A stretch of 64,000 bases of DNA from CBDCFL01 sp965216135 (GTDB taxonomy: Bacteria > Pseudomonadota > Alphaproteobacteria > Rhodobacterales > Rhodobacteraceae), in assembly GCA_965216135.1 (NCBI GenBank), contig CBDCFL010000019.1, positions 62,001-126,000 of the forward strand, in the 5' to 3' direction. Below are positions 9,177-17,984 of the stretch, piece by piece; the stretch's first letter is position 1; the number at the start of each line of letters is the position of its first letter. Below the pieces are notes generated by a model. The model was not told the origin of the DNA and did no database searches. It worked only from the letters and a program-made list of their open reading frames with translations. Made by a program: the position numbers and the translations under genes.

Positions 9177-10130
9177 TCATTGACGGATATCGGTCGTTCC
9201 GGGGAACAGGCGGTCGTAGGTCGCACGCAGCGACTCTCGCGAAGACGGCGGCAGTTGCTCCAGCGGCGGGCGGGCCCGTCGCCACGTCTCGTGCCCACTC
9301 GCATACGCCAGAAGGTCCTTGAGGGCCGGCACTGGCGGGACGCGCAGGATCGCATCGATCAGCGTGTCAATGCGCTCGTCGTCGCGGCCCATCGCGAGGT
9401 CAGCCACCAACGCGGACTGGAAGTTCGCCAATCCCGATATCGTGCCCGCGGCGCCCAAGGCAATCGCGCGCGCAAGATAGGCCTCGTGGGAGGCGAGGAT
9501 CGCAAGGTCGCGGTGCTCGGCCAGCAGGCGCTGAAGGTAATCCCAGTCGCCGCTACTGTCCTTCACGCCGGCGACGACCTCGGGAAAGTCGCGACGTAAT
9601 GCCGAAACGACGTCCACAGGTATGGGCACGCCGGTAACGGAAGGGATGTTGTAGAGAACGATGTCGCGCGCGGCTGCGCCAAGGTAGTCGAAAACGGCGT
9701 GGTACCAGCGCCGCACACCCGCGGGGTCGAGTTCGCCGACGGTGACCGGCGGAGCGAGCAGAACCGCGCCGCAACCCGCCTCCAGCGCGAAACGGCAATC
9801 GTCGGCTATGTCCTCCGCCGCCAATCCGCGGGCCGTCATGATCGTCGCGCCCGGCGATACGCCCGCATCCGAGAGGTGTTCGAGCGCGTCGCGCCGCTCG
9901 GCCTGCGTAACGGACGCTCCTTCGCCGGTCGTTCCGAACAGCGTCAAGGAGGCGACGTCGGCGTCGAGAAGACCTCGCGCGTGCTGTGTAAAAGCCATCC
10001 AGTCAATGCGATCACGCTCGTCGAACGGCGTCGCGATTGCCACGCTGATCCGCGCCAAACGGCGCACCGCCGCACTTGCCGGCGCGCCTGGAACGGCGTC
10101 GGCGGAATGTGGTGTCTGTGCTGACTTCAT
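9177..10130 (-). CDS. DapA-like (dihydrodipicolinate synthase/N-acetylneuraminate lyase family) aldolase
   Basis: 317 residues from ATG 10130. The class I aldolase signature is clear: ATPF near residue 34, GTTGEGASV at 66-74, the Tyr of VLYNIPS at 150 and the Schiff-base Lys of VAGVKDSSG at 180. Family members cleave or form C-C bonds with pyruvate or related keto acids through a lysine imine. Only some make dihydrodipicolinate. Being last in a transporter operon, this one is more likely to cleave an imported 2-keto-3-deoxy-type or hydroxy-amino compound than to make lysine. The N-terminal 25 residues are Ala/Pro-rich and variable, so a later start is possible. Confidence 0.85.
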   Translation of the reverse strand: MKSAQTPHSADAVPGAPASAAVRRLARISVAIATPFDERDRIDWMAFTQHARGLLDADVASLTLFGTTGEGASVTQAERRDALEHLSDAGVSPGATIMTARGLAAEDIADDCRFALEAGCGAVLLAPPVTVGELDPAGVRRWYHAVFDYLGAAARDIVLYNIPSVTGVPIPVDVVSALRRDFPEVVAGVKDSSGDWDYLQRLLAEHRDLAILASHEAYLARAIALGAAGTISGLANFQSALVADLAMGRDDERIDTLIDAILRVPPVPALKDLLAYASGHETWRRARPPLEQLPPSSRESLRATYDRLFPGTTDIRQ

Positions 10131-10197
10131 GTCGAAATGCTAGCCTCTGGTCGAATATGACTCAAGGCATCTATCACCCGTGGAGGAACCGCTTCGG

Positions 10198-11133
10198 TCA
10201 ACGGCTTCGCAAACGCTGAACCTGCCATTGGACCCATGCGTCTGTCTCGGCATCGTAACCGTTGTTGAAGCCGTGGAAGCTAACCTCATGTAGCTGGCGC
10301 TCTTCGGCAAACCACATGTCCAGCGCCCGCGCCTTCAAGGTTTCCAGCGCAGCACCAGATACCTCCCGTGCCGCAGCTCGATCGGCGACTCGGACCATGG
10401 CGAAAATCGGATCGCTTCCAGGCTGCGGGAGCTGGATCGGGCCTCCGTGCTCTCCAACCGCGAGCTGGCCAAAAGCCAGGCTATCCATACCTGGTGGCAA
10501 TCCAGCGCGGGGAAACCAACCCCATTCTCCTCCCAAGTCCTTTAATTCGTCGGGATTGAGCTCACGTGCAAGGTCCGCGAACGACTCACCGGCATCGAGA
10601 CGCTCGGCGACTGACTGCGCCCTAAGTGCGTCAGGGGCCAGGATGATCTGCAGCAACACCTGTTCTGCGACCGTCTCGACTCGCTCGCCAAGGTATTCGC
10701 CCAGGCGCTGCTTGGCCAGGTTGCGTCGCATCAGGTCGCGGAACTCGGATTCCGTAAACCCGGAGTCGTTGAGCTGCTGTCGAAACCACTCGCGATACTC
10801 GGCGTCGGTTATTGACTCTCCACCCGCCTGCGCCACCGAACGCGTAAACGCCTCGACATCGTCATCGCTCAGGCGGATATTGTAGGGCGGTTGCGGAGCG
10901 ACCTTGAGGATAACCTCTTCGCGAAAAAGCGTATTGAGAAGCTGAATCGATTGTGTCCTCGACGCCATCATCCGCTTCACGAAGTAGCGCATTCGCACCT
11001 CGCGGTCGTCGTCGACGCGCACCACGACCGTGCGGAAGGGCGCCACCCGCTCGTTGTAGATACCAAAGCCGGCGACACCGCCTACCACGGCCATCACTAT
11101 CACTATCACGAAAACGGCGACCCGGTTACTCAT
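10198..11133 (-). CDS. Membrane-anchored parvulin-type peptidyl-prolyl isomerase (PpiC/SurA-like)
   Basis: 311 residues from ATG 11133, 18 bases after the OppF-like gene. Residues 5-27 form one hydrophobic anchor (VAVFVIVIVMAVVGGVAGFG), so the rest should be periplasmic. A SurA-N-like helical region (about 60-160) is followed by a rotamase-like domain with FADLARELNPDELKDLGGEWGW and LAFGQLAVGEHGGPIQ. Such proteins help fold secreted proteins. Its place inside an ABC importer operon suggests it assists the lipid-linked or periplasmic binding protein, or a periplasmic enzyme of the pathway. Catalytic residues of active parvulins are only partly evident, so it could be a chaperone without isomerase activity. 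Confidence 0.75.
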   Translation of the reverse strand: MSNRVAVFVIVIVMAVVGGVAGFGIYNERVAPFRTVVVRVDDDREVRMRYFVKRMMASRTQSIQLLNTLFREEVILKVAPQPPYNIRLSDDDVEAFTRSVAQAGGESITDAEYREWFRQQLNDSGFTESEFRDLMRRNLAKQRLGEYLGERVETVAEQVLLQIILAPDALRAQSVAERLDAGESFADLARELNPDELKDLGGEWGWFPRAGLPPGMDSLAFGQLAVGEHGGPIQLPQPGSDPIFAMVRVADRAAAREVSGAALETLKARALDMWFAEERQLHEVSFHGFNNGYDAETDAWVQWQVQRLRSR

Positions 11134-11151
11134 CGATTTCGAATGCTCACA

Positions 11152-12201
11152 TCAAATTTCGTCTACGAGGTGGCAAGAGGCCATGTGCCCCTCATCCACT
11201 TGTTTCATGGCCGGGACTTGGCTGCGGCAGATATCCTTCGCATGCGGGCACCGGGTGTGGAACGGGCAGCCCCCCGGAGGATTCATCGGGCTGGGCACGT
11301 CTCCCTCCAGCACGATGCGCTCGCGGGTACGATCGACCGCCGGGTCCGGAATCGGCACCGCCGATAGCAACGAGATCGTGTAGGGATGGCGTGGGTTGTT
11401 GTACAACTGATCGCTGGTGGTGACCTCGACGATCTTGCCCAGATACATCACCGCGACACGGTCGCTGATGTTGCGAACCACCGACAGGTCATGAGCGATG
11501 AACAGGTAGGTAAGGTTGAACTCCTCACGCAGTCGCATCAGCAACGTGATGATCTGCGCCTGGATGGAAACGTCGAGAGCCGAGACGGCCTCGTCGCAGA
11601 CAACAAAGTCAGGGTTTATCGCCAACGCGCGGGCAATTCCCAGCCGCTGACGCTGGCCGCCGCTAAATTCGTGCGGGTAGCGGCCGGCGACCGCTGGGTC
11701 GAGTTCGACCATGATTAACAGTTCGGCCACCCGTTGGCGGTACTCCTCACCCTTGGCAACATTGTGTATCAGCAGTGTTTCACCGACGATTTCGCCCGCC
11801 GTCATCCTTGGATTCAACGAGGCAAAAGGATCCTGGAATATTATCTGCATGTGCCGCCGCATACGACGCAGCTGCTTGCCCTTGGCATGCGCCAGATCGA
11901 CACCATTGATAACCACGCTACCGGACGTGACCTCCTGCAGCCGCAGAATACAGCGTCCGACGGTCGTCTTCCCACAGCCCGACTCGCCCACAAGTCCCAA
12001 GGTCTCGCCCCGGTTGATGGAGAAGCTGACGTCATCCACGGCCTTCACGTCACCAACCTTGCGCTTCAGCACACCTGCTGTCACGGGAAAGTACTTCACG
12101 AGATTCCTGACGTCGATCAGGGTGTCTTGGCCGTTCACCCGTGCCTGCGTTGCCGCAGCCTCGACTGGACCTACGGTACCGGTGTCTTCATCGCTCATCA
12201 T
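11152..12201 (-). CDS. OppF/DppF-like ABC transporter ATP-binding protein
   Basis: I use ATG 12201; an upstream TTG would add one residue. About 349 residues with Walker A GESGCGKT at 72-79, signature FSGGQRQRLGIARAL, Walker B FVVCDEAVSALD and the H-loop FIAHDLSVV. The C-terminal oligopeptide-transporter extension has the Fe-S-type cysteines (GCPFHTRCPHAKDIC). This is the F-type ATPase of peptide/nickel/opine importers, which normally pairs with a D-type ATPase. No D gene is present in this operon. The 86 bases between this gene and the permease gene upstream hold no coding sequence. A matching OppD lies at 39369-40382. Confidence 0.92.
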   Translation of the reverse strand: MMSDEDTGTVGPVEAAATQARVNGQDTLIDVRNLVKYFPVTAGVLKRKVGDVKAVDDVSFSINRGETLGLVGESGCGKTTVGRCILRLQEVTSGSVVINGVDLAHAKGKQLRRMRRHMQIIFQDPFASLNPRMTAGEIVGETLLIHNVAKGEEYRQRVAELLIMVELDPAVAGRYPHEFSGGQRQRLGIARALAINPDFVVCDEAVSALDVSIQAQIITLLMRLREEFNLTYLFIAHDLSVVRNISDRVAVMYLGKIVEVTTSDQLYNNPRHPYTISLLSAVPIPDPAVDRTRERIVLEGDVPSPMNPPGGCPFHTRCPHAKDICRSQVPAMKQVDEGHMASCHLVDEI

Positions 12202-12290
12202 CAATCCAGCATTTCTACATCAAGTTCTGCAACTACGTCGGCGTCGAAATACGCAAAATGACCCACGGCAACTGCCGACCGTTCAACCTC

Positions 12291-13262
12291 CTACTTGTTC
12301 CTTGCGGCCATCTTATCCGTGATCCCACCGAAAGCCTTCGGGGCCACAACGTCGAAACGCCCAAGGCCGCCGCGCAAGCGCGGATCAAGCAGATCTCGCA
12401 ATGCGTCGCCAAACATGTTGACGCCGAACACGACGATGGCCAGGCATAAGCCAGGCCAAAACGCCAACAATGGATTTTCCAGCATGTATTTGCGGCCTTC
12501 TAGGCTTAGCATGCTACCCCAACTCGGCTGCGGCGGCGGTATGCCAAAGCCGAGGAAGCTCACCGCCGCCTCCGCGAGGATACTGCCGCCCACCGATATC
12601 GTGAACAGGACGATCATCGGCGCCACAATCTGCGGTGTGATGTGACGAACCAATACACGCAGGGTGCTGGCGCCAGCCGCCCTTGCGGCCTCTACGTAAG
12701 GGGCCTCCTTCACGCTGAGGACTACACTTCGCACCGTTCTGATATTGACGATACCCCAGGGCACGCCAAGCACGATGATTACCTGCACGATCCCCGGTCC
12801 CAAAAGCGACATCACCGTAATGACCAGAAATAACCACGGAAATGCCTGCACTGCATCCACCACCCGCTGCGCGATCATGTCGACCCAACCGCCAACGTAT
12901 CCCAGTATGAGGCCAAACACGGTTGCGACCGCCACCGCTATGAGGCTCGCGGAGATGCCGACGAGCATCGAGATACGCGCACCCAGGACAACCCGGCTGT
13001 ACACGTCTCGCCCGAACTGATCAGTGCCGAGCGGAAAATCGGCCGACGGCCCCTCCAAACGCCGAATGAAGTTCTGTTTGTATATGTCGTGGGTGGCAAG
13101 CACATCCGCGAAAATGCCAACGAGCAAGAACACCACCACAATGACCAGGCCGAAGGCACCAAGCTTTTTCTCGCGGAACAACCGCGAAAGCGTCTCGCGC
13201 ACCATTTTGGTGCCCGAACGCCGCGCAATCACTGTGGTTTTGTTGGGCGTAACGTCGGCCAT
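12291..13262 (-). CDS. OppC/DppC-like ABC transporter permease
   Basis: 323 residues from ATG 13262, overlapping the preceding permease stop as TGATG, which implies translational coupling. Hydrophobic segments at about 35-60, 105-130, 145-165, 215-240 and 270-290 surround the EAARAAGAS coupling motif (EAA loop) that contacts the ATPase. The N-terminal domain typical of OppC (LGTDQFGRDVYSRVVLGARIS) is present. It is the second half of the membrane pore of a family-5 peptide/opine importer. Confidence 0.93.
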   Translation of the reverse strand: MADVTPNKTTVIARRSGTKMVRETLSRLFREKKLGAFGLVIVVVFLLVGIFADVLATHDIYKQNFIRRLEGPSADFPLGTDQFGRDVYSRVVLGARISMLVGISASLIAVAVATVFGLILGYVGGWVDMIAQRVVDAVQAFPWLFLVITVMSLLGPGIVQVIIVLGVPWGIVNIRTVRSVVLSVKEAPYVEAARAAGASTLRVLVRHITPQIVAPMIVLFTISVGGSILAEAAVSFLGFGIPPPQPSWGSMLSLEGRKYMLENPLLAFWPGLCLAIVVFGVNMFGDALRDLLDPRLRGGLGRFDVVAPKAFGGITDKMAARNK

Positions 13263-14263
13263 CAGTCGTACCGGATCCGCGGGTCTAGCCAGGCGTAAGC
13301 GATGTCGATCAGGACGTTTACGGTGAGTACAAAGCCGGCCATGAGCAGGTTTATCGCGGTGACGACGGGGTAGTCACGTTTCTCGAGCGCTTCGATCAAC
13401 AGCGATCCGAGACCCGGTATGTTGAAGATCTTCTCCACGATCACGGCGCCGCCAATCAGGACCGGCAGCTGCAATCCGATCATTGTTAGCACCGGAATCG
13501 TTGCATTCTTCAAAACGTGGCGGACCACTATCACTCGCTCGCGCAACCCCTTCGCCCAAGCGGTCCGGACGTAGTCCTGGCGCAACACCTCTAGCATCAT
13601 GGTGCGCGTAAATCGCATCGTTATTCCCGACAACAGCATCCCCTGGATGAGTGCCGGTGCGAGCATATGGCTCAGGTTGCCGATCGGATCGTCACCAAAT
13701 CGGACGAAGAACAGCGGCGGCGCCCACCCCCACAACACCGCCGGGTAGACCACGATCATCGTGCCCAGCCAGAAGTCTGGAACGCAGATCATGAAAATCG
13801 AACCGCTACGGAGAACCTGGTCGGTGGCCGTGTCAGCCCGGATCCCGGAAATAATGCCCACCGGCAACCCGATCATTAGCGAGAAAATGATCGCCATCAG
13901 GCCCAGCTGGAGTGAAATCGGCAGTCGGAAAAGGATGTCCGCTCCGACCGGCTGCCTGGTCCACAGCGACTTTCCCAGGTTTCCCTGGAACACCTCCCCG
14001 AGCCAGCGAAAGTACTGAATGTGTGCGGGGACATCCAGTCCCAGCTGCGCGCGTAGTCTCTGCCCCAGTTCCAGCGCGACATCCTCGCCGGTTGAAATCA
14101 ACGATGTGGTCGAGCTTCCAAGCGACACGTACTGCTGCATGATCGCCACCATCAGGTCGATCACGTCCCCCGGGATCCATCGAATCAGGAAAAACGCAAG
14201 CAACGAAACGATGAACAGGGTCGGGATGATCAGCAGGACCCGTCTGATGATGTAAGCAGTCAT
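13262..14263 (-). CDS. OppB/DppB-like ABC transporter permease
   Basis: 333 residues from ATG 14263. The N-terminus has the family motif YIIRRVLLIIPTLFIVSLLAF followed by the periplasmic loop. The C-terminal half has the conserved DYVRTAWAKGLRE (EAA-like loop), VLKNATIPVLTMIG and VVEKIFNIPGLGSLL, and ends LDPRIRYD. About six membrane spans. It forms the transporter channel with the product of the overlapping downstream gene. It is separated from the binding-protein gene by an 84-base gap containing a strong terminator hairpin. Confidence 0.93.
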   Translation of the reverse strand: MTAYIIRRVLLIIPTLFIVSLLAFFLIRWIPGDVIDLMVAIMQQYVSLGSSTTSLISTGEDVALELGQRLRAQLGLDVPAHIQYFRWLGEVFQGNLGKSLWTRQPVGADILFRLPISLQLGLMAIIFSLMIGLPVGIISGIRADTATDQVLRSGSIFMICVPDFWLGTMIVVYPAVLWGWAPPLFFVRFGDDPIGNLSHMLAPALIQGMLLSGITMRFTRTMMLEVLRQDYVRTAWAKGLRERVIVVRHVLKNATIPVLTMIGLQLPVLIGGAVIVEKIFNIPGLGSLLIEALEKRDYPVVTAINLLMAGFVLTVNVLIDIAYAWLDPRIRYD

Positions 14264-14281
14264 GGAGACCCGTTAAGTTTC

Positions 14282-14316
14282 CAAAAAATCAGGGGCCGAC
14301 TCTCCGCCGGCCCCTG
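14282..14316 (-). terminator. Rho-independent terminator/attenuator between binding-protein and permease genes
   Basis: Read on the minus strand, CAGGGGCCG and CGGCCCCTG form a 9-bp GC-rich stem (14290-14298 with 14308-14316), followed directly by ATTTTTTGG. This is a good intrinsic terminator just after the binding-protein gene. Partial termination here would give much more binding protein than permease, as in many ABC import operons. Confidence 0.8.
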
Positions 14317-14347
14317 CTAAGCCTCTCCTAGGTACTAAGAAAGACCA

Positions 14348-16132
14348 TTACGGCTGCATGTCGGTGTCGATCCAGATGGACTTGGCCAACGAGGCCCAAC
14401 CCTGGATGCCAACATTGCTGATCTCTCCACTGTAACCTTTCACCCATGGGTTCCAGAACGTCAGCTTATCGAACGCGACGCCCGTTGGGTAAACGGCCTG
14501 CTCCAGCGCCTTGGGAAAGAACTCCTGCCACGCCGCTATTCTCTTATCATTGTCGAGCTCCTGCTCGACAACCACGAGAATCTCGTCGTACAACGGGTCG
14601 CTCACCCGCGCGCTGTTGACGGTGGCGTTGCTGGACAGGTGATTGATCAGCATCGAGAACGGATCCTGCCACATGCCCGGCGTCCAGCTCGTCAGTCCGA
14701 GGTGGTCTTCCCTGTCCTTGACCGACTGCCACACAGCGAGTTCAACCACCTTGAGATTGGCGCGGATGCCCACCTCGCGCCAGACACCCTGGTACAGCTC
14801 GTTGAACTCGGCCTCACCCGGCGGAGTCCACAGATCGAACTCGAAACCGTCGGGGTACCCTGCCGCGGCGAGACACTCGCGTGCCTTGTCGGGATTGTAG
14901 GTGACCACGTCGCGAGCGCTCGCGCACGAACCGGGTTGCGTCGGCTCGGTTGGCAGATCATCGTACGCAACGAACCATTCCGCGAAGTTCGGGAACGTCG
15001 GATAGGCATACTCATTGCCGAATCCACCGTAGAACGACTCGACGATCTCCTCGCGCGGAATCGCCATCATGAGCGCTTGCCGCACCTTGATGTCACTAAA
15101 CGGGCTGTCCGGCAGATCCACGCGTGGCACCCAGACCGCAGGGGTCGCGGCGGCGGGGGCCTGGCCAATCTCGGGGTTCGTCTCTGCGAGCTGCAGCCCC
15201 CATTTGCCCGATGTACCAAGTCCATTGGTCAAGTCGATCTGGCCGGCCCGCAGCGCTGCGACGATCGTCGCCTCGTCGTCGAAGTCGACGACGCGGAATG
15301 TGTCCGCGTAGGGCAACCGCATGTCGGTGTGGATCGGATCATTCTCCCAATAGTTGGGATTGCGCTTGTAAGTGACGATACTGCCCGGCACGTAGTCAGT
15401 CGGGATGTATGCCCCGGTACCGAGAGCGTTTCGCCAGTCACCCCATTCGTCCTGCGAGATGTTTTGCATCCCCGAGTTGAAGATGAAGGCGTACTGCGAA
15501 AAGTTGAAGCCCGCCTGGGTCGCGTCTGGCGCGGGCCATGACAACTCCAGAGTGTGGTCGTCCAGCGCAGTCCAGGTGACCGAGCCGGGTTGACCCTGCT
15601 GGAAGAAGTTCATCGCATTTTTTGACCAGGCCGCGTCATGGGCAGTCAGCTCACGCCCATAGTCAGCCTCAAGCCCTGGGTTCGCCTGCACCACGTCCTC
15701 TTTTTCCCAGAAGTGGACGCCTTCGCGCATCTTGAACACCATCGAGGTGTCGTTGGGATACGTCCAGCTCTCGGCCAAGAGACCGGTGGTGTAGAGCGGT
15801 GGTGTTGCCGCCACGAAGTTCGGGTAGTCATTCGTACCCGAGGCACCGCGTGCCCAGTCCAGCTGCGAAAGGCGCTGGTTGGTTATCTGAACGTTGGCCA
15901 GCTCGTGCGGACCGCCACCGCCCTTCGGATCCCAGTTCGAAAACGAAACCAGCAGGATCTCGCGGTTCATGGTGATAGTGCCGCCGTAACGCGGTTTCTC
16001 GTAGTTCCTTGTCATGGTGGAGCCATCGAGCCGGGTGAGTTCTACATCTACGAACTCCTGGGCGACGCCTCCGTTGGCCGAGACTCCTAATAGAGCTAGA
16101 GCCCCGAACGTTAACTTTAGCCGATTTACCAT
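14348..16132 (-). CDS. Periplasmic substrate-binding protein, peptide/opine/nickel ABC family (SBP family 5)
   Basis: 594 residues from ATG 16132. Residues 1-25 look like a signal peptide (KLTFGALALLGVSANGGVAQ) with cleavage near Ala24. Family-5 features follow: RYGGTITMN near the start, LAESWTYPNDTSMVFKMREGVHFWEK, LGTGAYIP, IKVRQALMMAIPREEIVESFYGG and KARECLAAAGYPDGFEFDLWT. Length fits oligopeptide/opine-binding proteins. The substrate cannot be read from sequence. It is the first gene of the transporter operon, and the palindromic operator at 16201-16226 lies about 70 bases upstream. Confidence 0.92.
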   Translation of the reverse strand: MVNRLKLTFGALALLGVSANGGVAQEFVDVELTRLDGSTMTRNYEKPRYGGTITMNREILLVSFSNWDPKGGGGPHELANVQITNQRLSQLDWARGASGTNDYPNFVAATPPLYTTGLLAESWTYPNDTSMVFKMREGVHFWEKEDVVQANPGLEADYGRELTAHDAAWSKNAMNFFQQGQPGSVTWTALDDHTLELSWPAPDATQAGFNFSQYAFIFNSGMQNISQDEWGDWRNALGTGAYIPTDYVPGSIVTYKRNPNYWENDPIHTDMRLPYADTFRVVDFDDEATIVAALRAGQIDLTNGLGTSGKWGLQLAETNPEIGQAPAAATPAVWVPRVDLPDSPFSDIKVRQALMMAIPREEIVESFYGGFGNEYAYPTFPNFAEWFVAYDDLPTEPTQPGSCASARDVVTYNPDKARECLAAAGYPDGFEFDLWTPPGEAEFNELYQGVWREVGIRANLKVVELAVWQSVKDREDHLGLTSWTPGMWQDPFSMLINHLSSNATVNSARVSDPLYDEILVVVEQELDNDKRIAAWQEFFPKALEQAVYPTGVAFDKLTFWNPWVKGYSGEISNVGIQGWASLAKSIWIDTDMQP

Positions 16133-16200
16133 GCCGTCATCCTTCCTCGGTTGGGCACTACAGATTATTTAACCTATGCGGGAATCAGGTTATGAGTCTA

Positions 16201-16226
16201 GTGGAATTTGGCATGCCAAATTCCAC
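16201..16226. promoter_or_regulatory. Perfect 26-bp palindromic operator upstream of the transporter operon
   Basis: A perfect palindrome with core AATTTGGCATGCCAAATT and outer arms GTGG/CCAC. It sits 69 bases upstream of the binding-protein start codon. The minus strand just downstream carries TAGACT, a possible -10 element. The same core with the same flank on one side recurs at 23591-23622 before the desaturase operon. This is the expected shape of a dimeric repressor or activator site. Confidence 0.75.
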
Positions 16227-16333
16227 ATCGGCACGAAAGTTTGACTCGCCTGCGAGAACGCCCGTCGCACCCAAAAGGGCTTGCTTGAGGGGCGTTTCTT
16301 GAGACGCTAAGGCAAAAGAGGAGGTCGAGACAA

Positions 16334-16784
16334 ATGGCGGCACGCAAGCCGGGCAAGGTGGGTTGGGGCATCATGTCGACGGCCTTGATCGGCACGCGGG
16401 TAGTCATCCCGGCGATGATGCGCTCGAACAAGTTCGAGTTTCCGGCGATCCCGCCGCGCGACCAGAAGCGCGCTGACGAGGCGGCGAAGGCGCTTGGCAT
16501 CCCTGTCGCCCACGGAAGCTACTCGAAATTCGCAGCCCGTTGTTTGCGCCAGCGGACGAGCAGACGCTTCTTATCCTCTATACCAGCAGGTAGCTAGGTG
16601 ACGAGTCGGCAAAGCCGATCAAGATCGCCAAGTGCGACCAATACCGGCTGCAGGCCAAATCGTTCACTCGTGTCATCAGGGTAAGGAAATACTTGAGTAC
16701 GGCGTCGACCACGCCGTGAAGCAGATGAAGGTGATCGACGCGGTCTTCCGATCGGCGAAGCAGTACTGCTGGATCAAGATCTAG
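16334..16784 (+). pseudogene. Gfo/Idh/MocA-family oxidoreductase, internally deleted remnant
   Basis: The ATG at 16334 follows AGGAGG. The first 55 residues match the Rossmann start of Gfo/Idh/MocA dehydrogenases (KVGWGIMSTALIGTRVVIPAM, then RDQKRADEAAKALGIPVAHGSY). The middle of the protein is missing. From about 16625 to the TAG at 16782 another frame gives the family C-terminus (CDQYRLQAKSFTRVI, LEYGVDHAVKQMKVIDAVFRSA). About 250 residues are deleted and the frame is broken. The gene is divergent from the transporter operon across the operator, so it was probably once part of the same regulon. The 168 bases after it hold no recognisable gene. Confidence 0.75.
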
Positions 16785-16952
16785 ATCGTGCGGCCTATGG
16801 CGGGTGCTTGGCCATCGAGGAGGCACCCTTCGCCTGCCGCGTCCAGTATGAGAGGACCAAACCGAACGTGATGAAGTCGCTGATCACTATCTTAAGAAAT
16901 GCGGTTCTGTCCTGGACACTGCGTTGTCGAGAAATTCGGACAAGCCGACGGG

Positions 16953-17984
16953 CTAGCGGGCGGCCGGTGCGGCGGCTGGCGGCAGTTGGTAGATACGCCG
17001 TGCGGTGCCGCTGAACAGCGCCTGCCTGTCGGTCTCCGAGAAGTCTGCGGTCATTAGTTTGAGCGCGTTGAACAGTGAGCGGTAGCTGATCGAGATCCGA
17101 TCGACCGGAAAATTACTTTCGAACATGCAGCGGTCGGTGCCGAAGCAGTCGATGGCGTTGAGATAGTAGCTGCGTTGTGCCTCCGACAGCTCTTCGGCCG
17201 TCGCGCGCGCGTCCCCCTCGGCCCAGGGAAAGCCGTTGTCCGGCATCGCCAGGCCGCCCAACTTGGCCACCACGTTGGGGCACGCGGCGACCGCCTCGAT
17301 GCTGGCGTTCAGGTTGGCGTAGACCTCCTCACGCTGCTCCCGATAGCGGCCAACCCCAACGGGGGTGCCGAAATGATCCATAACCAGCGTGGTGTCAGGA
17401 GCGCTCTGCGCCAGCGCGATGAACTCATCCATTTGGTAGTGGTGGTGCCAGCTGTCGTAGGGGACCCCGCGGCGGCCGAGCAGGCGGAGGCCGTCGCGAA
17501 ACCGTTGGTCCTCGGCCAACCCGATCGGCGCCGGGCCCGGAGCGTTCTCGTAGCCACGCCGGTGGTCGCCGTGGGCAATACAGTGGCGGATGCCGCAGAA
17601 CCTCCCCTCTCCCGCCGCCTCATGCGCATCGAGCACCTCCGAAAGCCGGCCGTCCAGCGTGAGGTCAGCGTGCGCGATGATACCGGCGATCTCCGCACCG
17701 GGTCCCGTCGCGGATTGGCTCGCCACACGGGCCACCCACTCTGTCTCGCCAACCGGTCGCAGATGCTCGGGTCCGTCCTTGCGGTAGTGCTGGCCGCACT
17801 CGGCGTATACCGTCTGCACCACACGGTGGCCGGACCCGGTGTCCGCTTGCAGGTCGGCAAGCAGGTAGCGCCCCCACTCATGCCCCTCTTCGACGAGATG
17901 GTGGTGGGGGTCGACGATTTCGCGATCGGGGTCGAGGACTTGTGCGTCGGCGTCGACGGTCTGCTGCGGGGAGACGTCCGTCAT
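16953..17984 (-). CDS. Amidohydrolase (TIM-barrel metal-dependent hydrolase, COG3618 type)
   Basis: 343 residues from ATG 17984, overlapping the previous gene stop as ATGA. The amidohydrolase-2 signature is present: DPHHHL at 25-30 (metal ligands), CGIRHCIAHGDH, SWHHHYQMDEFIAL, LVMDHFGTP and CMFESNFPVDR near the C-terminus, whose Asp is the likely catalytic base. The family hydrolyses sugar-acid lactones or pyrone/dicarboxylate lactones, or decarboxylates aromatic acids. Last gene of the six-gene desaturase operon. A lactonase-like or decarboxylase role in the same pathway is likely, but the substrate is unknown. Confidence 0.88.
   Translation of the reverse strand: MTDVSPQQTVDADAQVLDPDREIVDPHHHLVEEGHEWGRYLLADLQADTGSGHRVVQTVYAECGQHYRKDGPEHLRPVGETEWVARVASQSATGPGAEIAGIIAHADLTLDGRLSEVLDAHEAAGEGRFCGIRHCIAHGDHRRGYENAPGPAPIGLAEDQRFRDGLRLLGRRGVPYDSWHHHYQMDEFIALAQSAPDTTLVMDHFGTPVGVGRYREQREEVYANLNASIEAVAACPNVVAKLGGLAMPDNGFPWAEGDARATAEELSEAQRSYYLNAIDCFGTDRCMFESNFPVDRISISYRSLFNALKLMTADFSETDRQALFSGTARRIYQLPPAAAPAAR

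Noticed and set aside
9177..10130. DapA-like gene as the housekeeping lysine-biosynthesis enzyme
   Set aside because: It sits last in an ABC importer operon and has an unusual N-terminal extension, so family membership does not justify a lysine role.
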